Positions 6,991-14,060 are shown, counted from the first letter of the stretch. The stretch: DNA of 16,088 bases from a bacterium (GCA_030611945.1 JAUWOV010000041.1:1-16088), one strand, 5' to 3'. Translations and numbers: made by a program. Notes: generated by a model from the letters alone, not told the origin.

Positions 6991-7518
6991 TCATTTTTCA
7001 AAATTCTCAAAATAAATATCACTCATAGTATCGCCAAATCCCCAGCCAATACCCTGGCTCTCTTCCATGACTTTTTTGCATTTCTTTTGAAAGTAGTCTT
7101 CTAAATTATTTCTAAGAATGTAATTAATTGCTTTCTCATACATCCTCTCAATATTGATATAAAATTCTCCCTCTATATCTCCGTATTCATTTGTAAAATC
7201 AACTCCATATTCTGCGCAAGAGATCATTAACTCAGCAACATTCTTGGGTGATTTCGATATTTTTGTAAAGTCAGAAACCGCTTTATCAATTATGGAATAT
7301 CTTAGTTTAGGATTGTCATTTTTGGGAAAGAATTCATTCTTTATAATTTCCCTGTATCCATTTAAAATTCCGCTTTCAGTTTCTGGATCAATTTTTATGG
7401 AGAAATATTCCTGTACCTTAGGAAATGCCTTAAATAATTTGATGATTTCCTTCTTTAATTCTTCCCTATTTTTTGAAAACAAAAAATTCTCTAAGTCGGA
7501 CAACTCTATTTTACTCAA
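6991..7518 (-). CDS. DUF6155-like protein
   Basis: A 175-aa soluble, charged protein of unknown function. It matches the DUF6155 pattern: an N-terminal SKIELSDLENFL segment, a core with PKLRYSIIDKAVSDF and the conserved GVDFTNEYGDIEGEFY stretch, and a C-terminal GIGWGFGDTMSDIYFENF. The start is TTG at 7518, chosen because a full AGGAGG Shine-Dalgarno lies 8 nt upstream; no ATG is suitably placed. A 16-codon in-frame fragment (MFEGLKEGIEEQRRQV, 7587-7537) ends at a TAG just upstream and may be the tail of a lost preceding gene. Members of this family occur in many bacteria and no activity is known to me. Confidence 0.75.
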   Translation of the reverse strand: MSKIELSDLENFLFSKNREELKKEIIKLFKAFPKVQEYFSIKIDPETESGILNGYREIIKNEFFPKNDNPKLRYSIIDKAVSDFTKISKSPKNVAELMISCAEYGVDFTNEYGDIEGEFYINIERMYEKAINYILRNNLEDYFQKKCKKVMEESQGIGWGFGDTMSDIYFENFEK

Positions 7519-7851
7519 TTTCTTTTCCTCCTGCTTCTAGACCTGTCTTCGTTGTTCCTCAATACCTTCCTTTAATCCTTCAAACATATTCAAAACTTTT
7601 AACTTAATATTAGCAAACCCAACTCAAAATTTGCAACTCCAATTTTCTGCACCTTATCTCCTCTTCCAGATGGTAAGTTACCATGTTCTTGTTCATTTTC
7701 AGAAGTGTTGTGCTGGATGTTGTGCTGGATGTATGGCTTGAAATGATAATTACCTGTGATATTATGATACCTAGTTTACTGAGGATTTACCAAGATTTGC
7801 CGTGTTGATAATATTGTAAAACCTATACTAGAAGCTATGCTATGAAAAACG
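7519..7851. other. Intergenic region between the DUF6155 and primase-helicase genes
   Basis: A 333-bp divergent spacer. Besides the 16-codon fragment noted with DUF6155, it holds an odd-length palindrome ATGGTAAGTTACCAT (7670-7684), a 12-bp tandem repeat TGTTGTGCTGGA x2 (7706-7729), and a promoter reading towards the primase-helicase gene. The palindrome and tandem repeat are candidate operator sites. No RNA gene was recognised. Confidence 0.45.
7738..7765 (+). promoter_or_regulatory. Promoter of the primase-helicase operon
   Basis: -35 TTGAAA (7738-7743), 16-bp spacer, -10 TATTAT (7760-7765). It gives a leader of about 80 nt before the ATG at 7852. The 12-bp tandem repeat lies just upstream. 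Confidence 0.5.
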
Positions 7852-10260
7852 ATGAAAGAAAAAGATAAACTTTTAAAAAAGATAGAAAACATTGATTCAC
7901 AAATCGCTTTACTTAGTGATTTGAAGAAGAAATTAGTCGGTAAATTAGATGATTCACCTGAAGAAAAATCTATTTCTGCTGATGCGTATAAATCCATCGA
8001 TTTTGATGAAAAAAATGTTGTCTCTGATGTTTTGGCTTTTAATAAGATAACCCTATTTCGCAGTTTGTTTCATGGACGCGATGATGTTTATCCACGGTTT
8101 TGGATTAGTAGGAAAACAGGAAAGTCCGGATACAGTCCTGTGTGTAAAAATGAATGGATGCCCATTTGCAAGAAACCTATAACGAAATGTTCAGGATGTC
8201 CTAATAGAGAGTTGGTTCCGCTAGACAATGAAATAATCCGTAAGCATTTAGTAGGAGCGCATATAATTGGCGTTTATCCAATGTTACGAGATGAAACCTG
8301 TTATTTCTTGGCAGTTGACTTTGACAAAGAAGACTGGGTGGATAATGCCTTTAGTTTTAAAGAGACTTGTGTGCAGGAGGGTATCCCAGCATCAATTGAG
8401 CGCTCCCGTTCTGGCAATGGAGCGCATGTTTGGATGTTTTTTAAGGAGAATATTCCAGCAAGTTTGGCGAGGAGAATGGGCAGTTTCTTGTTAACAAAAA
8501 CTATGTCTAAAAGATACAAACTTTCTATGGAAAGTTATGACAGATTATTCCCGAGTCAGGATACTTTGCCAAAAGGCGGGTTTGGGAGTCTTATAGCGTT
8601 GCCGTTCCAGAAAGAAGCTGTGAAACGTAGCAATAGCGTTTTCATAGATGAAAGTTGTACGCCATATATTGACCAGTGGAAGTTCTTGTCTACAGTAGAA
8701 AGAATGACTCTTCGCGATGTTGAAAGATTTTCAAAAGAAGCGTCCAGAGCGAGACAGATAGTAGGCATACGAATGAGTCCTATAAGTGAAAAGGATCTGC
8801 CATGGATGCGATTACCTTCTGGTAAACGTAGATACAAGTCAGTAATAAAAGGCTTACCGGAAAGAATAAAATTGGTAATAGCCAACAGGATATATATAAA
8901 GACAGAAAGTTTGCCTTCTGTGCTTCTGAATCAGCTTAAACAATTAGCAGCATTCCAGAATCCAGAGTTTTATAAACGACAAAATATGAGGCTATCAACG
9001 TTCTTAACCCCAAGGGTTATATCTTGTTCAGAGATTTTGGATAATTATCTCTCAATACCAAGAGGATGTATTGAAGATGTTGTTTGTTTGCTTGAAGAGT
9101 ATGGAATCAAAGTGGATATAAAAGACGAGCGAACAACGGGCAAAAAAGCCAAGTTTAAATTTTATGGTGAGTTAAGCAAAGAGCAAAAATTCGCGTCTAG
9201 GAAAGTGCTAAAGAATGAAGTTGGCATTCTTGTTGCTTCTCCGGGAATGGGTAAAACAGTCATTGCTATTCATGCTATCGCCAAAAGGAAAACAAATACC
9301 TTGATATTGGTTCATCGTAAGCTGCTTATGGAACAGTGGCGGATGCAATTAGCATCTTTTTTGGGTATTGATTTAAAAAACATAGGACAGATAGGTGCTG
9401 GTAAAGATAAATCAACTGGTATTTTAGATATTGCCATGATTCAAAGTATGGAGCGAAAAGGCTCGGTAGATGATAGAATAATTGATTACGGATTTATTAT
9501 AGCAGATGAATGCCATCATATTGGCGCTGTCTCTTTTGAAAGAGTTTTGATGCAGGCAAAAGCAAAATATATATTGGGTCTTACAGCTACACCCTATCGC
9601 AAGGACGGCCACCAGCCGATCATCCATATGCAATGCGGCCCTATTCGTTATCAAAAGAGGCAAATGGATGTTCTTCGAGAAATTTCGCAACACTTTGTAA
9701 TCCCCAGAATTACAGAATTTAACTGTGAGTGGAATGAAACATCCAACATATACGATCTCTGGCCAAAATTGATACATGACGAAAAAAGAAATGAGTTAAT
9801 CGTTAAGGATGTATTAAAAGCTACTCAAGACGGTAGATTCTCGATTGTTCTTACCGAAAGAAGAGCGCATCTTGATATGTTGGCTGAAATGCTCAATAAT
9901 AAAATTGAATATTTAATCGTTTTATCCGGTGGGGTCAAATCTAAAAGAAGAAAAGAAATATTGGAGAAACTATCTCAAGCACCTTCTGATAAGAAAAAAG
10001 CTATTTTAGCTACAGGCGCTTATATTGGTGAAGGATTCGACAATCCACAGCTAGATACGTTATTTATAACTATGCCAATCTCCTTTAAAGGTAAAGTAAT
10101 TCAGTATGCAGGTAGGTTACATCGAAAACATAAGAGCAAAACGGATGTCAGAATTTATGATTATGTGGACCAAAATGTACCAGTGCTTACGACAATGTAT
10201 CAAAAAAGATTAAAAACCTACAAAATGATGGGTTATGAGGTGCAAGACGAGAGAGGATAA
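7852..10260 (+). CDS. TOTE-type archaeo-eukaryotic primase fused to an SF2 helicase
   Basis: An 802-aa fusion. Residues 1-32 are a short coiled coil. A zinc knuckle follows (Cys98, Cys106, Cys113, Cys116). The primase-polymerase (AEP) domain shows the metal-binding pair Asp156/Asp158 in FLAVDFDKE, SGNGAHVW (187-194) with its nucleotide-binding His192, and GFGSLIALPFQ (243-253), the pattern of TOTE conflict-system primases. The C-terminal SF2 helicase has Walker A SPGMGKT (ending at Thr469), DECH (552-555), TAT (578-580), and motifs V and VI (GEGFDNPQLD, QYAGRLHR). Together these could unwind and prime or repair nucleic acid, probably in anti-invader conflict, though function is inferred from the family. 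An in-frame TGA at 7843 fixes the start close to 7852; the ribosome site is poor. The stop overlaps the next gene (TAATG). Confidence 0.88.
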   Translation: MKEKDKLLKKIENIDSQIALLSDLKKKLVGKLDDSPEEKSISADAYKSIDFDEKNVVSDVLAFNKITLFRSLFHGRDDVYPRFWISRKTGKSGYSPVCKNEWMPICKKPITKCSGCPNRELVPLDNEIIRKHLVGAHIIGVYPMLRDETCYFLAVDFDKEDWVDNAFSFKETCVQEGIPASIERSRSGNGAHVWMFFKENIPASLARRMGSFLLTKTMSKRYKLSMESYDRLFPSQDTLPKGGFGSLIALPFQKEAVKRSNSVFIDESCTPYIDQWKFLSTVERMTLRDVERFSKEASRARQIVGIRMSPISEKDLPWMRLPSGKRRYKSVIKGLPERIKLVIANRIYIKTESLPSVLLNQLKQLAAFQNPEFYKRQNMRLSTFLTPRVISCSEILDNYLSIPRGCIEDVVCLLEEYGIKVDIKDERTTGKKAKFKFYGELSKEQKFASRKVLKNEVGILVASPGMGKTVIAIHAIAKRKTNTLILVHRKLLMEQWRMQLASFLGIDLKNIGQIGAGKDKSTGILDIAMIQSMERKGSVDDRIIDYGFIIADECHHIGAVSFERVLMQAKAKYILGLTATPYRKDGHQPIIHMQCGPIRYQKRQMDVLREISQHFVIPRITEFNCEWNETSNIYDLWPKLIHDEKRNELIVKDVLKATQDGRFSIVLTERRAHLDMLAEMLNNKIEYLIVLSGGVKSKRRKEILEKLSQAPSDKKKAILATGAYIGEGFDNPQLDTLFITMPISFKGKVIQYAGRLHRKHKSKTDVRIYDYVDQNVPVLTTMYQKRLKTYKMMGYEVQDERG

Positions 10261-10493
10261 TGGGAAAAAACAAGAAACGAGATGAGCTATGGAAAGAGGC
10301 TTACAGAAAGTGTCGTCTTTCAACAAGACATATTCAGATGGCAAAGGAATTGGACCTAAATCCGAAAAGTCTCATAAAAAATATCCCAAATCTAAAACAA
10401 AGATGGAAACTCCCTGTAAGAGACTGGATAGAAGAGATGTATGCGAAGCGTTTTAAAAAGTATGATAACACGAGATTAAATAATAAATTATGA
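10260..10493 (+). CDS. Small basic protein coupled to the primase-helicase
   Basis: A 77-aa lysine/arginine-rich protein with no name known to me. The pattern RDELWKEAYRKCRLS, then HIQMAKELDLNPKSLIKNIP, then a WKLPVRDWIEEMYAKRF ending recurs in small hypothetical proteins of many environmental bacteria. The middle resembles a helix-turn-helix-like bundle and the charge suggests nucleic-acid binding. The ATG shares one base with the stop of the primase-helicase gene, so the two are translationally coupled and probably act together. No catalytic residues are evident. Confidence 0.7.
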   Translation: MGKNKKRDELWKEAYRKCRLSTRHIQMAKELDLNPKSLIKNIPNLKQRWKLPVRDWIEEMYAKRFKKYDNTRLNNKL

Positions 10494-10537
10494 AAAAGAA
10501 AGTTTTTCTGAAGACTCTGGGCTGGCCATATGTATAA
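10490..10537 (+). pseudogene. Truncated third gene of the primase-helicase operon
   Basis: An ATG overlapping the previous stop (ATGA arrangement) opens 15 codons (MKKKVFLKTLGWPYV) before TAA. The 4-nt overlap is typical of a coupled downstream gene, but the frame ends at once, so this may be the head of a decayed partner. It could also be chance. Confidence 0.25.
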
Positions 10538-10742
10538 GTACCGACTGATGATTCTGGAGCTTTTAAAGAGGTTAAATAGTTGCGAGTGAAAGGATTAAAC
10601 AAATAAAGAGTAAAATAAAGAGACAAAAAATCCTAATTCTCTTAATCCCCTACTCTCCTGCCTTAGCCCTGTTTATTTTGTCCCCAATTCCCGATTTCAC
10701 TGCCTTACATTAATTAAAACTTTACAAAGGAAGGAAGGGAAA

Positions 10743-10880
10743 ACGACGCAAGAAGTGGCTGACTATTGTAAAGTTTTGTGAGCTAAACGACGTACAGAAA
10801 AAATGGCTTTTGCTTTAGCTGTGGAAGTGGTAAAATATAAGACAGATGATGTATTAAGTCAAAGGCAATGTGAAAGGTAA
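10743..10880 (+). pseudogene. Decayed excisionase-type HTH (HTH_17) gene
   Basis: One frame reads TTQEVADYCKV, the canonical beginning of an HTH_17/MerR-like excisionase domain, then an in-frame TGA. It resumes in the same frame with AKRRTEKMAFALAVEVVKY and KTDDVLSQRQCER before TAA, where a recognition helix and the usual wing would lie. The start codon is gone (AAA or ACG where ATG is expected), although a purine-rich ribosome site remains about 10727-10740. Internal residues look mutated. It is broken, not a translational oddity. Confidence 0.55.
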
Positions 10881-10911
10881 CAAGTACAGTATGAGATTAT
10901 ACAAGGGATTT

Positions 10912-10935
10912 AAGGGTCTTAACCCTTTTTTATTT
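10912..10935 (+). terminator. Rho-independent terminator
   Basis: Stem AAGGGT (10912-10917), loop CTTA, AACCCTT-side arm ACCCTT (10922-10927), followed by a T-rich tail. The T tract is on the plus strand only, so it serves the primase-helicase direction. The stem is short. Confidence 0.5.
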
Positions 10936-10939
10936 TCTT

Positions 10940-11324
10940 TTATTCGTTTTTCGTAATACTCTCAACAAATCTGGAAAGACACGCTTTCATTTCCTCATCA
11001 TTTGAGATAAATTGTATGCCAATGTTGTAGTCTTTTTCCTTTTGTAAATACCAGATTATCTGTCCATTTAACTCTAAATATTTTTAAATATCCAGCACTG
11101 GGATTTTCACTAGAAGTATCACTTTTTCTTTTATTCTAGGATATGTTATGGCTTTACATCCTGATAATTTCACACAAATCCCCACCAAGACTTATGTCCT
11201 TCGTATCACCATAATATCCAATCAGATGTTTTCCCCAATCATTCAATATTCTTAGTTCAACACCTATGTCAAGAGAATAGCGCGGATATTTCCTTCGCTC
11301 TTGTTGTTGTATTTGTTTATTCAC
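10940..11324 (-). pseudogene. Stand-alone PilZ domain gene, inactivated
   Basis: A 115-120-codon gene starting GTG at 11324, with a 4-nt overlap (GTGA) with the EIIA stop, so it was coupled to it. It begins MNKQIQQQ-like, then ERRKYPRYSLD with the PilZ RxxxR motif and TKDISLGG (D/NxSxxG). An extra G in the run after SLGG shifts the frame. After correction it reads ICVKLSGCKAITYPRIKEK, then hits an in-frame TAA (VLDI-stop), and continues KYLELNGQIIWYLQKEK to VESITKNE. It closely parallels the PilZ domain of the kinase fusion at 12510-12860, so the two are duplicates. With one frameshift and one nonsense codon it cannot make a full c-di-GMP receptor. Confidence 0.82.
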
Positions 11325-11797
11325 ACTACTTCTCTTTGTAGAAGGTTTTCCTCTATAGCAATTAGTTCCATTACCTCTTCTGAAGATTTAGCGTTCATCA
11401 AAGCATCCCTAAAAGTTTTATCTTTGAGAAAACGGAATATTCTGGCTAATATTTTTAGATGCGGACTAATTTCTCTATGAGGGGAAATAATCATAAAGAA
11501 AAGATTTACAGGCTTGCTGTCAATTGCGTTAAAGTCTACTCCTTTTTTTGATCTTCCAAAAACAATGATTTTTTCTTTAACAGAGGTCGTTTCTGCATGT
11601 GGAATAGCAACGCCTTTTCCTATTGCAGTGCTGCCAAGCGCTTCTCTATCTAAAATAGCTTTATAAAGTGTCTCTTCTGAATCAGTAAATCCTGTTTTTA
11701 TTATTGGGCATATTAACTCTTTGATTATGTCTTCCTTTTTGTCAGACAGAAGATCAAGGAGCATTAACTCCTTGCGCATAAAATCAGAAAGATTCAT
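11321..11797 (-). CDS. PTS EIIA domain protein (PtsN/fructose type)
   Basis: A 158-aa single-domain EIIA of the mannitol/fructose/nitrogen class. It carries the phosphorylated histidine His67 in GVAIPHAET, preceded by the conserved REALGSTAIGKG and followed by SKPVNLFFMI and HLKILARIFRFL. Such proteins accept phosphate from HPr or NPr and, when not paired with a sugar permease, act in regulation. No EIIB or EIIC is nearby, so a regulatory role is likelier than sugar uptake. A modest GAGGA ribosome site precedes the ATG. It follows a one-TM protein (14-nt gap) and overlaps the PilZ pseudogene. Confidence 0.9.
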   Translation of the reverse strand: MNLSDFMRKELMLLDLLSDKKEDIIKELICPIIKTGFTDSEETLYKAILDREALGSTAIGKGVAIPHAETTSVKEKIIVFGRSKKGVDFNAIDSKPVNLFFMIISPHREISPHLKILARIFRFLKDKTFRDALMNAKSSEEVMELIAIEENLLQREVV

Positions 11798-11811
11798 TCA
11801 TCCTCGTTACT

Positions 11812-12000
11812 TTATTTCTTGCCTCTCTTAGAAAAATGAGTAAGTCCGAACTTGAGAAACTCAGTAGCATTTCCCGATATTTTCTCAAGCTGTTTCATAA
11901 TTATATGCATCCTAATTTCCAAACTTACTATTAAAAAAAGAAGTAAAATAACAATTACACTTGTCACAATTATATAGAAAAGTTCAAAATTCCCGCTCAT
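11812..12000 (-). CDS. Small single-pass membrane protein
   Basis: 62 aa: a short N-terminus, one hydrophobic helix (LFYIIVTSVIVILLLFLIV, about residues 7-26), then a basic amphipathic tail ending KRGKK. No family is recognised. Its ATG overlaps the TGA of a 24-codon frame that continues the zinc-ribbon coding region one frame over (see finding), with no Shine-Dalgarno of its own, so it may rely on coupling. It is placed directly upstream of EIIA and could tether a regulatory complex to the membrane, but that is a guess. Confidence 0.6.
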   Translation of the reverse strand: MSGNFELFYIIVTSVIVILLLFLIVSLEIRMHIIMKQLEKISGNATEFLKFGLTHFSKRGKK

Positions 12001-12016
12001 TGCGCAGATTCACCAT

Positions 12017-12060
12017 ATTTTCTATTACGAATATCTTTTTGAAACTGCCTTAAATTTTTA
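12017..12060. repeat. Second copy of the YHS-tail segment
   Basis: About 44 bp (minus-strand reading AAAAATTTAAGGCAG... to ...AATAGAAA) that closely matches 13722-13765, the end of the YHS gene. In the YHS frame it still reads KFKAVSKRYS-stop, like KFKAAPKCYTQ-stop. It is a remnant of a duplication, not an independent gene. Confidence 0.55.
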
Positions 12061-12264
12061 TCCAATTCTTTCACTTTTTTCTTTTATAAATTTATGCCTG
12101 CAATCCCTGCATCCATACCATACAAACTTAATATCTTCCCAATCTTTGCTTTCCTTTTTCATTAAATATGTATTTTTATTCCTGCATTGCGGGCAAGTCA
12201 TTGCTTTTTTAAAATCCTTTATCCTTTGCAAGCTCCTGAACACCCTATATATTTGTTCAAACAT
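12058..12264 (-). CDS. Small zinc-ribbon protein
   Basis: 68 aa with two cysteine pairs, CPQC and CRDC, 27 residues apart, the spacing of a zinc ribbon (TCPQCRNKNTYLMKKES then WYGCRDCRHKF). An N-terminal helix (FEQIYRVFRSLQRIKDFKKA) precedes it. Function unknown; such ribbons bind nucleic acid or proteins. The annotated frame ends at ERIG-stop. A +1 slip in the preceding A-run (AGAAAAAAG) would extend it into KELDKNLRQFQKDIRNRKY..., ending exactly where the membrane protein starts. Confidence 0.6.
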   Translation of the reverse strand: MFEQIYRVFRSLQRIKDFKKAMTCPQCRNKNTYLMKKESKDWEDIKFVWYGCRDCRHKFIKEKSERIG

Positions 12265-12298
12265 TTCAATAATTAACCCTCTTTAAAGACCTTAGGAT

Positions 12299-12499
12299 TC
12301 ATCTATATTTTAACGTGTCAACTTTCCTTTCTTGTTCAATTGTGACCATAAATTTATCCACATCTCCGAACTTAAAGAAAATCTGATTATCTATGCGATA
12401 AGCTTTAATCTTTTTTCCCTTAATAAGTTCTAACATTTCTGCTCTATCAAGCTTTAACATCTGCTGAACCTCTTGCCTTGTTAGATATTTTCCTATCAT
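12299..12499 (-). CDS. Excisionase/MerR-type helix-turn-helix protein (HTH_17)
   Basis: A 66-aa DNA-binding protein: YLTRQEVQQMLKLDRAEMLELIKGKKIKAYRI is the HTH_17 pattern (first helix, recognition helix, then the K-I-x-A-Y-R wing), followed by FFKFGDVDKFM. A longer reading from 12583 overlaps the kinase gene by 74 bp and adds a low-quality extension, so the ATG at 12499 with GGGAAA just upstream is preferred. It lies 10 nt after the kinase-PilZ stop. It could be the operon's transcription factor or relate to nearby recombination. It parallels the decayed HTH at 10743. Confidence 0.75.
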   Translation of the reverse strand: MIGKYLTRQEVQQMLKLDRAEMLELIKGKKIKAYRIDNQIFFKFGDVDKFMVTIEQERKVDTLKYR

Positions 12500-12509
12500 T
12501 TTCCCTTGT

Positions 12510-13688
12510 TTATTTAATACTCTCCACAAATTTAGAAAGGGACTCTTCTCTTTCTTTATCGTTTGAGATAAATTGTATGCCAATGTTGTAATCTTCTTCT
12601 TTCTGTAAGTGCCAGATTATCTCACCATTTAATTCCAAATAGTTTTCAGTATTCAACACAGGAATTCTTACTTGGAGTCTTATTTTTTCTTTTATTCTAG
12701 GATATGTTATAGCTTTATATCTTGGTAATTTTACACAAATCCCACCAAGACTTACGTCCTTTGTATAACCATGATATCCAATCAGATGTTTTTCCCAATC
12801 ATCCAATATTCTTAGTTCAACACCTGTATCAATAGAATACCGTGGATGCTTTCTTCTCTCTTGGCCTGTCAAATTAGTTGTTTTCACAGTTCTTTTTATA
12901 TTTGAAACCAACTCGTCTACACTTTGATACCTTTCAGCAGGATTGACATTAAGAGTTTTTAAGATAATGCCCTCAAAATCCTTGGATATCTCTTGATTAC
13001 AAACTCGTGGTGGTTTAATAGGCATATTTAGTTGCTGGGAAACAATTTGAGCAAGAGCCTCTCCATCAAATGGTCTCCTACCTGTTGTAAGTTCATACAT
13101 AACAACTCCAAGAGAGTAAATATCAGACCGTTCATCCCCTCTATATCCTTTTACTTGTTCAGGAGACATATAATGTGGAGTACCAGCTCTTTCTCGTACT
13201 TTTATGCTATATTTGTCCTTTTCATAAGCTAAACCAAAATCTATTATTTTCACATCACCATCTTTTGTTAAAATTATATTCCTGCTTTTTATGTCCTGAT
13301 GTATAACGCCTTTTTTGTGAATATACCCAAGTATGTCACATACTTTGAGAATTATACTAATGTAATTCTTTAAAAGATTACTCTGGTCCTTTATCAGCTC
13401 TCTCAGGTTATATCCGTCAATATATTCCAGTATAATATATTGCAAATCTTTCTTTCCCCCGAAGTCGTACACCTTGGGAATATTTTTATGACTTAATTTC
13501 TTCATTATTTCAGCTTCATGAAAAAATCTGCTGATACGTTTTTGGTCAGTATCGGACTTTGTTTGCAATATTTTAATGATTGCGCATGTTTTGTCTTTAA
13601 TCCCTAGATAAACATCTGTAAAATCCGTAGAAGTAAGATATTTACTTATTTTATATTCTGATATGTATTTTCCAATCATAGTAGACAT
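12510..13688 (-). CDS. Ser/Thr protein kinase fused to a PilZ domain
   Basis: A 392-aa cytoplasmic protein: kinase domain about 1-265, PilZ domain about 277-392. No membrane segment. In the kinase, the glycine loop is degenerate (SKYLTSTDFTDVYLG), but catalytic Lys39 (AIIKIL), the likely C-helix Glu58, Asp132 in HQD (non-RD: VIHQDIKSRN), Asn137, DFG (150-152) and SPE are present, so ATP use is possible though the loop is unusual. PilZ keeps R279xxxR283 (ERRKHPRY) and D311xSxxG (TKDVSLGG), the c-di-GMP-binding motifs. It therefore probably couples c-di-GMP level to phosphorylation. The PilZ part is duplicated as a broken gene at 10940. No Shine-Dalgarno fits the ATG at 13688; MIGKY at 13679 is an alternative start. 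Confidence 0.88.
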   Translation of the reverse strand: MSTMIGKYISEYKISKYLTSTDFTDVYLGIKDKTCAIIKILQTKSDTDQKRISRFFHEAEIMKKLSHKNIPKVYDFGGKKDLQYIILEYIDGYNLRELIKDQSNLLKNYISIILKVCDILGYIHKKGVIHQDIKSRNIILTKDGDVKIIDFGLAYEKDKYSIKVRERAGTPHYMSPEQVKGYRGDERSDIYSLGVVMYELTTGRRPFDGEALAQIVSQQLNMPIKPPRVCNQEISKDFEGIILKTLNVNPAERYQSVDELVSNIKRTVKTTNLTGQERRKHPRYSIDTGVELRILDDWEKHLIGYHGYTKDVSLGGICVKLPRYKAITYPRIKEKIRLQVRIPVLNTENYLELNGEIIWHLQKEEDYNIGIQFISNDKEREESLSKFVESIK

Positions 13689-13725
13689 TTTGCATTAAAA
13701 TCCAGTTTTTTACTCATATCTATTT

Positions 13726-13905
13726 CTATTGCGTATAGCATTTTGGAGCTGCCTTAAATTTTTCCATGCAACTATTGCTGCAAAAGTAATAAGTTAGTCT
13801 TTTGTATTTACTTACTGCTCTTATTTCATACTCGACAAGATATTTCTTGCATACAGGGTCTTGCTTTGGTTTTACTTCTTTCTTTTGAACACTGGTTTTT
13901 GGCAT
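13726..13905 (-). CDS. YHS-domain mini-protein
   Basis: A 59-aa gene missed by simple length filters. After a basic N-terminus (MPKTSVQKKEVKPK) it shows the YHS pattern: DPVCKKYLVEYEI, then TYYFCSNSCMEKFKAAPKCY. This matches DPVC near the start and YYFCS-x-x-C-x-x-x-F-x-x-x-P-x-x-Y at the end. The three cysteines are typical metal or haem ligands of YHS and related TRASH domains, so a metal-binding role is likely. An AAGGA ribosome site lies upstream at about 13916-13920. It heads the minus-strand signalling operon, 37 bp ahead of the kinase start. Confidence 0.75.
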   Translation of the reverse strand: MPKTSVQKKEVKPKQDPVCKKYLVEYEIRAVSKYKRLTYYFCSNSCMEKFKAAPKCYTQ

Positions 13906-13947
13906 TCTTTAAAATTTCCTTATAAACTTATGTCCGCAAATTTAAAG

Positions 13948-14060
13948 AAGAAGTTTCGGCTATTACTCCACTACATATATAACCGCTCCAAAGCCTTTTC
14001 TGTGTCTTCATTTGGAAGTTTCCCATTTTACACCCCCTAAAAGTTTACTTTTCTAGTGAA
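13948..14060 (-). mobile_element. Internally deleted (MITE-like) copy of the recombinase unit
   Basis: Read on the minus strand, 14060-14012 is identical to 49 bp at 14287-14335 (upstream region, ATG and first codons MGNFQ of the recombinase). It then joins directly to a copy of the 3' end (14011-13948, matching 14907-14967 with few differences, including the stop region and GCCGAAACTTCTT). About 570 bp of the gene is missing between. The frame is shifted after the joint, so no recombinase is made. It faces the intact copy 226 bp away. Since the duplicated unit extends beyond the coding sequence at both ends, it behaves like a non-autonomous element. Confidence 0.8.

Larger units (their letters stand above)
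10538..10939. other. Decayed intergenic region
   Basis: No intact gene. Around 10544-10590 an acidic-looking reading appears only if a base is skipped (STD then DDSGAFKEVK). It also contains the HTH pseudogene at 10743-10880 and a terminator at 10912-10935. The rest is low-complexity A/T sequence. Confidence 0.5.

Noticed and set aside
7706-7729. 12-bp tandem repeat considered as a CRISPR or VNTR
   Set aside because: Only two units, no spacers; at most an operator or slippage product.
10885-10905. TATAAT on the minus strand next to the terminator
   Set aside because: No -35 and no gene positioned downstream in that direction; likely chance in A/T-rich DNA.
12299-12583. 94-aa version of the HTH protein
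   Set aside because: It would overlap the kinase-PilZ gene by 74 bp and the extra residues are not HTH-like; the ATG at 12499 fits the family.
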